From contig CAKUFT010000017.1 in the NCBI GenBank assembly GCA_934650095.1, forward strand, positions 1 to 36,559: a stretch of DNA of 36,559 bases, given 5' to 3'. Source of the stretch: an uncultured Collinsella sp. (GTDB taxonomy: Bacteria > Actinomycetota > Coriobacteriia > Coriobacteriales > Coriobacteriaceae). Positions 31,897 through 36,559 of this stretch are shown one piece after another. Made by a program: the position numbers and the translations under genes. How positions within the stretch are numbered: the stretch's first letter is position 1; each line of letters begins with the position of its first letter. Below the pieces are notes generated by a model. That model did no database searches. It was not told the origin of the DNA and saw nothing but the letters and a program-made list of their open reading frames with translations.

Positions 31897-31961
31897 GTTG
31901 CGGTGGAATACGGTCTGTTTTGGCCGGTTATGGGCCAGTTTAGTCCGTATTTCACCGCAAC
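31897..31961 (-). terminator. Long inverted repeat between the M18 aminopeptidase and yaaA
   Basis: Arms 31897-31913 and 31945-31961 match at 16 of 17 positions (GTTGCGGTGRAATACGG). The loop holds a second stem TGGCC/GGCCA. On the minus strand it is followed by TTCCTTTTTGG, so it may terminate the aminopeptidase transcript. Confidence 0.65.
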
Positions 31962-31975
31962 TGATGAAGGGTTGG

Positions 31976-33373
31976 TTAGGCGCGCTCGAGGAAGGCCTTG
32001 TAGCCGCGGTAGGCCTCGTAGATATCGGCCTTGTTGGCGACCTCCCACAGGGCGTGCATGGACAGGACGGCAACACCGGAGTCGATGACGTTCATGCCGT
32101 ACTTGGCCATGATGTAGGCGATGGTGCCGCCGCCGCCCGCGTTGACGCGACCGAGCTCGCAGGTCTGGAAGTCTACGCCCGCTTCGTCCATGATGTCGCG
32201 GATGAGCGCCATGTACTCGGCGTCGGCGTCGTTGGAGCCACCCTTGCCGCGGCTGCCCGTGTACTTGTTAAAGCACAGGCCGCGACCCATAAAGGCGGCG
32301 TTCTTGGTCTCGAACTTGCCGGCGTAGCCCGGATCGAAGCCAGCGGACACGTCGGAGGAGAGCATGCGGCTGCGGGCGAGCGCGCGGCGCAGGGCCAGCG
32401 GGCTGTCCTCGCCGGCAAGCGTCATGATCTCGGCGACGGTGTTCTCGAAGAAGCGGCTCGTCATGCCGGTGGCGCCCACGGAGCCGATCTCCTCCTTGTC
32501 GACGATGAGCGTGATGCTCGTGCGCTCGACATCGGCGACATTGATCTGGGCGAGCATGGACGGATAGGCGCAGACGCGGTCGTCGTGGCCATAGCCCAGA
32601 ATCATAGAACGGTCGAGACCCATGTCGCGGGCCGGGCCGGCGGGCACGACCTCGATCTCGGCGGAGAGGAAGTCCTCCTCCTCGACGCCGTACTGCTCCT
32701 TGAGGATGTCCAGGAACATTTGCTTGACGGGCTCCTTGGGAGCGTCCTTGTCGTCCTCGTCAAACTTGACGGGGCGGCCACCCACGATCACGTCGAGGAT
32801 CTCGGCGTCGACGGCGTCCTTGGCGGGCTTGGCCATCTGCTCGCTCGAAAGATGGATCAGCAGGTCGGAGATGGTAAAGACCGGGTCGTCGGCCTTGTCA
32901 CCAATGTTGATGTCGACGGTGGTGCCGTCCTTTTTGCAGATGACGCCCACGAGTGCGAGCGGGGAGGCGACCCAGTGATAGCTCTTGACACCACCATAGT
33001 AGTGCGTGTCGAGGTAGGCCATGTCGCCGGCCTCGAAGGCGGGGTTCTGCTTAAGGTCCAGGCGCGGCGAGTCCACGTGGGCGCCCAGGATGTTAAAGCC
33101 CTGCTCGAGCGGGGCGCAGCCCAGGTTGACGAGCATGAGGTCCTTGCCGTGGTTGACGGCGTACACCTTGTCGCCGGCCTTGAGCGCGCGGCCCTCGGCG
33201 ATCACGGTCTCCAGATTGACGTAGCCCGCCTCCTCGGCCATCTTGATGCCGGCCTTGACGCACAGGCGCTCGGTCTTGTTCTCGCTCAAAAACTGCTTAT
33301 AGCCGCGGCAAAGCTCCTCGAGCTCCTCGATCTGCTGCGGTGTGTACTTTTTCCATGCGCAGGGACGCTCCAT
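31976..33373 (-). CDS. M18 family aminopeptidase
   Basis: This 465-residue metalloaminopeptidase of the M18 (aspartyl aminopeptidase-like) family removes N-terminal residues from peptides in the cytoplasm, using two zinc ions. AHVDSPRLDLKQNP has the first zinc His and the Asp. VDKEEIGSVGATGM has the catalytic Glu pair, and GYGHDDRVCAYPSM matches the second Asp region. SAGFDPGYAGKFE and TGSRGKGGSNDADAEY follow, and AVLSMHALWEVANKADIYEA near the C-terminus carries the last metal His. ATG at 33373 follows AAAGGAG on the minus strand. The upstream extension overlaps polA and is rejected. It resembles the type 1 M18 enzymes of clostridia and Thermotoga. Confidence 0.93.
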   Translation of the reverse strand: MERPCAWKKYTPQQIEELEELCRGYKQFLSENKTERLCVKAGIKMAEEAGYVNLETVIAEGRALKAGDKVYAVNHGKDLMLVNLGCAPLEQGFNILGAHVDSPRLDLKQNPAFEAGDMAYLDTHYYGGVKSYHWVASPLALVGVICKKDGTTVDINIGDKADDPVFTISDLLIHLSSEQMAKPAKDAVDAEILDVIVGGRPVKFDEDDKDAPKEPVKQMFLDILKEQYGVEEEDFLSAEIEVVPAGPARDMGLDRSMILGYGHDDRVCAYPSMLAQINVADVERTSITLIVDKEEIGSVGATGMTSRFFENTVAEIMTLAGEDSPLALRRALARSRMLSSDVSAGFDPGYAGKFETKNAAFMGRGLCFNKYTGSRGKGGSNDADAEYMALIRDIMDEAGVDFQTCELGRVNAGGGGTIAYIMAKYGMNVIDSGVAVLSMHALWEVANKADIYEAYRGYKAFLERA

Positions 33374-33422
33374 GACGCAGGCTCCTTTCGGATCGATCGT
33401 GCTGGTTGATGTACCGTGAGCC

Positions 33423-33428
33423 ATCGTA
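33423..33428 (-). promoter_or_regulatory. Candidate -10 for the M18 aminopeptidase gene
   Basis: TACGAT followed by GG on the minus strand, 49 bases upstream of the ATG at 33373 in the divergent gap with polA. Confidence 0.35.
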
Positions 33429-33491
33429 TCACGCGCGGGCGTGCGGCGGCGGGGGAGCTTGATGTGCGGTGGCCGCGGGGCGGGGAGCGTG

Positions 33492-33497
33492 TAAACT
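33492..33497 (+). promoter_or_regulatory. Candidate -10 for polA
   Basis: TAAACT followed by GG, 42 bases before the polA ATG at 33540. No clear -35 in the GC-rich sequence upstream. Confidence 0.25.
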
Positions 33498-33539
33498 GGT
33501 GTGAGCAAACCGTGCCCAGCCCAAAGCGAGGTATTCAAT

Positions 33540-36290
33540 ATGTCTGACAAGCGCCGTACCTTTGCCGTTATCGACGGCAACTCGCTCATGCACCGTGCTT
33601 TCCACGCCGTGCCACCGACCATGAATGCGCCGGACGGTCGCCCCACCAACGCGATCTTTGGCTTCTTGAATATGTTCCTCAAGATGATTGACGCCTTCAA
33701 TCCTGATGGCGTCGTCGTTGCGTTTGACAAGGGCAAGCCGCGCGTGCGTATGGAGATGCTGCCGCAGTACAAGGCGCAGCGTCCGCCCATGGATCCCGAC
33801 CTTCATGCGCAGTTCCCCATGATAAAGGAGCTGCTCGGTGCGCTCAACGTGCCGATTCTGCAGTCCGAGGGCTGGGAAGGCGACGATATCCTGGGAACCA
33901 TGGCGCGCCTGGGCGAGGAGGCCGGCTGCGACATGCTGCTGGTGACCGGCGACCGCGACATGTATCAGCTTGTGACCGAGCACGTTAACGTGGTCTCGAC
34001 TCGCAAGGGCCTGTCCGACGTGGCGATCATGACGCCCGAGAGCGTGGATGGCCTGTATCACGGCATCACGCCGGCGCTCGTGCCCGATTTTTACGGTCTG
34101 AAGGGCGATACGTCGGACAATATTCCCGGCGTGCCGGGCATCGGCCCCAAAAAAGCGAGCGCGCTCATTGCGCAGTACGGCAGCCTGGACGAAGTCATCG
34201 CGCATGCTGACGAGGTCAAAGGCAAGATGGGCGAGAACCTGCGCGCGCACATTGACGACGCGCTGCTGAGCCGTAAGGTCGCGACCATTCGTACCGATGC
34301 GCCCGTCGAGCTCGATTTTGATGCAACGTCCTTCCCGGCGTTTTCTGCCGACGAGGTTTCCGCGGCGCTGGGCACGCTCGGTATAACGGCCATGCAGAAC
34401 CGCTTCTTGGCGCTGATTGGCGGCGAGGGCGGGGCCGTGGCAGCTGCCAGTGTATTTGAGATGCCTGCGATGGTGCGTGCCGCCGCCGGCGATGCCGAGG
34501 CACTCGGTGTCGTCGCGGCTGAGGTCTCCCGCGCGATTGAAGCCGGCGAGTGGGTCGCCGCCGTGGTGGACGACGACAAGGAAGAAGGCGCGCTCTTTGG
34601 CCTGACGCGCACGCTGTGGCTGGCGACGTCCAAGGGCCTGTTTGCGCTCGAGGAGTCCGACGGCGGCGTGTCGGTTGCGGTCGATGGCTTCAACGTCGCC
34701 CACGGCGTGATCGTCGGCGTGCTCGCGCGTCTGTTTATGGAGGGCCGCGTGGCGAGCCCGGATATGAAGGCGCTGTTGCATGAGCTTTCGCCCATCGATT
34801 CTTCTAACCCCGAGCTCATGGATCCGCTCGCCGCCGATTCCACGCGCATTTTCGATACCGTGGTCGCTGCCTACCTGCTGGATTCCGACCGTTCCGAATT
34901 TGACGAGGCGTATCTGGCCGATGCCTATCTTCAGATGTCACTGCCTGCGGCCCGCGGCGCGGAAGGTGCCGGCGAGGACGCTCCGGTGCCAGCCGCCCGT
35001 ACTGCGGCCCTGACACTGGCGCTGGTCGCATCGCTGCGCGAGTGCATGGCCCGCGAGAATGCCGCCAACGTGTTCGATGGCATCGAGATGCCGCTCGTTC
35101 CGGTACTTGCCAAGATGGAGCGCGCGGGCATGCTCGTGGATCCCGATCGGCTGCGCAGCCTGTCCGAGGGTCTGGCGACCCAGATCACCGAGGTCGAGCG
35201 CAGCATTCGTGACCTGGCAGGCGACGAGACCTTTAACATCGGCAGCCCCATGCAGCTCTCGCACGTGCTGTTTGATGTTATGGGGCTTCCGACCAAGGGC
35301 CTCAAAAAGACCAAGCGCGGCTACTATTCGACCAACGCCAAGGTGCTGAGCGACCTTGCCCGCGACCACGAGATCGTGCGCCTGATTTTGGACTGGCGTG
35401 AGAAGTCCAAGATTAAGTCGACCTATCTGGACACGCTAGGTCCGCTGCGCCGTGGTGACGGGCGTGTGCACACCACGTACAACCAGACCATCACCGCGAC
35501 GGGGCGCCTGTCTTCGAGCGACCCCAATCTGCAAAACATTCCGACGCGCTCGGAGCTGGGGCGTACCGTCAAGACGGCGTTCTCGGCGGGCGAGGGAAGC
35601 GTCTTTTTGGCGGTGGACTACTCACAGATCGAGCTGCGCCTGCTCGCGCATCTTTCGGGCGACGAGCATCTGGTGCGCGCCTTCAACGAGGGCGAGGACT
35701 TCCATGCCGAGACGGCCGCGCGCGTATTTGGCGTGCCGGTGTCCGAGGTGACGCCCGACCTGCGCAGCCGCGCCAAGGCCGTGAACTTTGGCATCGTGTA
35801 TGGTCAGCAGGCCTACGGCCTGTCGCAGTCGCTGCACATCTCGATGGCCGAGGCGCGCGACATGATCGATCGCTACTACGAGGCCTACCCGGGCGTGCGC
35901 ACGTTCCTCGACAACGTGGTGGCGCGTGCCAAGCAGACGGGCTACGCCGAGACCATGTACGGCCGCCGTCGCCATATTCCGGAGCTCAAAGCCAAAAACC
36001 CACAGCTCCGCGGCTTTGGTGAGCGCACGGCCATGAACCATCCCATGCAGGGCACCGCGGCCGATATCATTAAGATCGCCATGGCCCGCGTCAGCCGTCG
36101 CCTAGAAGAAGAGGGCTTTGCCGCCCACATGATTCTGCAAGTACACGACGAACTGGACTTTGAGTGCCCCGTCGACGAAGTCGAACGCCTCACCGCCATG
36201 GTCCGCGACGTCATGGAACACGTAGTAGACCTCCGCGTACCGTTGATCGCCGAAGCCAGCACCGGCGTGACCTGGGCCGACGCGAAATAG
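33540..36290 (+). CDS. polA: DNA polymerase I
   Basis: This 916-residue enzyme fills gaps and removes RNA primers during replication and repair. The 5' nuclease domain covers about 1-290 (FAVIDGNSLMHRAFH, VVAFDKGKPRVRMEM, LLVTGDRDMYQLV and GDTSDNIPGVPGIGPKKA). The middle domain (about 320-500) lacks the DxE motif of an active 3'-5' proofreading site. The polymerase domain has motif A D693-YSQIE-698, motif B with K746 and F750 in KAVNFGIVYG, and motif C H869-DE-871. Phe750 is the discriminator position that excludes dideoxynucleotides. I chose ATG at 33540 with GAGG upstream. GTG at 33501 is in frame but lacks a site and adds residues before the conserved start. Confidence 0.97.
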   Translation: MSDKRRTFAVIDGNSLMHRAFHAVPPTMNAPDGRPTNAIFGFLNMFLKMIDAFNPDGVVVAFDKGKPRVRMEMLPQYKAQRPPMDPDLHAQFPMIKELLGALNVPILQSEGWEGDDILGTMARLGEEAGCDMLLVTGDRDMYQLVTEHVNVVSTRKGLSDVAIMTPESVDGLYHGITPALVPDFYGLKGDTSDNIPGVPGIGPKKASALIAQYGSLDEVIAHADEVKGKMGENLRAHIDDALLSRKVATIRTDAPVELDFDATSFPAFSADEVSAALGTLGITAMQNRFLALIGGEGGAVAAASVFEMPAMVRAAAGDAEALGVVAAEVSRAIEAGEWVAAVVDDDKEEGALFGLTRTLWLATSKGLFALEESDGGVSVAVDGFNVAHGVIVGVLARLFMEGRVASPDMKALLHELSPIDSSNPELMDPLAADSTRIFDTVVAAYLLDSDRSEFDEAYLADAYLQMSLPAARGAEGAGEDAPVPAARTAALTLALVASLRECMARENAANVFDGIEMPLVPVLAKMERAGMLVDPDRLRSLSEGLATQITEVERSIRDLAGDETFNIGSPMQLSHVLFDVMGLPTKGLKKTKRGYYSTNAKVLSDLARDHEIVRLILDWREKSKIKSTYLDTLGPLRRGDGRVHTTYNQTITATGRLSSSDPNLQNIPTRSELGRTVKTAFSAGEGSVFLAVDYSQIELRLLAHLSGDEHLVRAFNEGEDFHAETAARVFGVPVSEVTPDLRSRAKAVNFGIVYGQQAYGLSQSLHISMAEARDMIDRYYEAYPGVRTFLDNVVARAKQTGYAETMYGRRRHIPELKAKNPQLRGFGERTAMNHPMQGTAADIIKIAMARVSRRLEEEGFAAHMILQVHDELDFECPVDEVERLTAMVRDVMEHVVDLRVPLIAEASTGVTWADAK

Positions 36291-36347
36291 GGAAGCACTC
36301 CGTAAGGCAAGCTCGCCCAAGACGCAAGCCCTCACATACTTAAGATT

Positions 36348-36378
36348 TGGGACAAACACTACTGATTAATTTGTCCCA
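36348..36378. repeat. Inverted repeat TGGGACAAA / TTTGTCCCA
   Basis: Perfect 9-bp arms at 36348-36356 and 36370-36378 with a 13-base AT-rich loop, 57 bases past the polA stop. No T-run follows, so it may be an operator or mRNA-end hairpin. Confidence 0.5.
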
Positions 36379-36390
36379 CAGTAACCAAAA

Positions 36391-36427
36391 CAGAAGGGGG
36401 CTCCTTCCAACAAGGAGCTCCCCTCTG
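36391..36427. terminator. Terminator-like hairpin downstream of polA
   Basis: Arms 36391-36406 and 36412-36427 (AGGGGGCTCCTT with AAGGAGCTCCCC) pair except for one A-C mismatch, with a CCAAC loop. The minus strand continues into TTTTGG, so it suits a minus-strand gene beyond the window and may also end polA. From 36428 to 36559 I see no gene, only a short CGCCA-TCT-TGGCG stem. Confidence 0.65.
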
Positions 36428-36559
36428 CTCAAATCATTTCAGCTAAGTATCCAGACACTCAAGACGCCATCTTGGCGGCTGGAAAGTAAACCTAGGGCCT
36501 GGCCGGGCGGCAGGGGTTAACTTTTCGTAGATTCCGCACGCAAAGAAAGCCACTTAATG

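Noticed and set aside
33374..33790. N-terminal extension of the M18 aminopeptidase by 139 residues
   Set aside because: It is antisense to the start of polA, while the ATG at 33373 has a strong AAAGGAG site and the family N-terminus.

Overview
The window (about 36.6 kb, GC-rich) looks like a chromosomal segment of a Coriobacteriia actinobacterium, most likely Collinsella or a close relative. This rests on the Actinobacteria-like division cluster (ftsZ followed by pgeF, yggS, sepF, yggT and divIVA, with no ftsA), strong GGAGG-type ribosome sites, GC-rich codon use, and anaerobe-type genes such as a short ThiC and a TIGR02452 protein. The assignment is from pattern recognition and was not checked by a search. 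I see no tRNA, rRNA, CRISPR array, transposase or prophage gene.

Region 1 (1-13640) is the division and cell-wall (dcw) cluster on the plus strand: end of an ftsL-like gene, ftsI, murF, mraY, murD, ftsW, murG, murC, murB, ftsQ, ftsZ. Genes abut or overlap, except for gaps before murF, murC and ftsZ. They supply the cytoplasmic UDP-MurNAc-peptide steps (MurB, MurC, MurD, MurF), the lipid steps (MraY, MurG), septal polymerisation and crosslinking (FtsW, FtsI) and the division ring (FtsQ, FtsZ). murE is not at its usual place between ftsI and murF.

Region 2 (13640-21820) continues the division block as pgeF, yggS, sepF, yggT and divIVA. A complete phosphate uptake operon (pstS, pstC, pstA, pstB, phoU) sits between pgeF and yggS, and pgeF and pstS overlap by 4 bases. 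The yggT gene has no ATG, GTG or TTG at its expected start and appears to begin at ATC. A strong bidirectional terminator closes the block.

Region 3 (21839-24400, minus strand) has a nitroreductase and a second phosphate system (PiT permease plus DUF47 PhoU-like protein), with intergenic repeats and a long perfect inverted repeat between them.

Region 4 (24400-28000, plus strand) carries an unrecognised small protein, a Bax inhibitor-1 family membrane protein, a TIGR02452 (PARG/macrodomain-like) protein with altered signature motifs, and an SGNH hydrolase, each followed by hairpin terminators. After them lies a four-copy alternating-orientation repeat.

Region 5 (28008-30480, minus strand) is thiamine pyrimidine synthesis: thiC under a TPP riboswitch, then thiD with its own candidate promoter. 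Region 6 (30500-36559) has an unknown single-pass membrane protein (plus), yaaA and an M18 aminopeptidase (minus, separated by a long hairpin), and polA (plus), then a hairpin-rich end.

Most of the window is conventional core genome. The observations I find most worth checking are the ATC start of yggT, the degenerate PARG motifs, the pst operon inside the division block, and the intergenic inverted-repeat elements. I did not find a convincing new multi-gene system.
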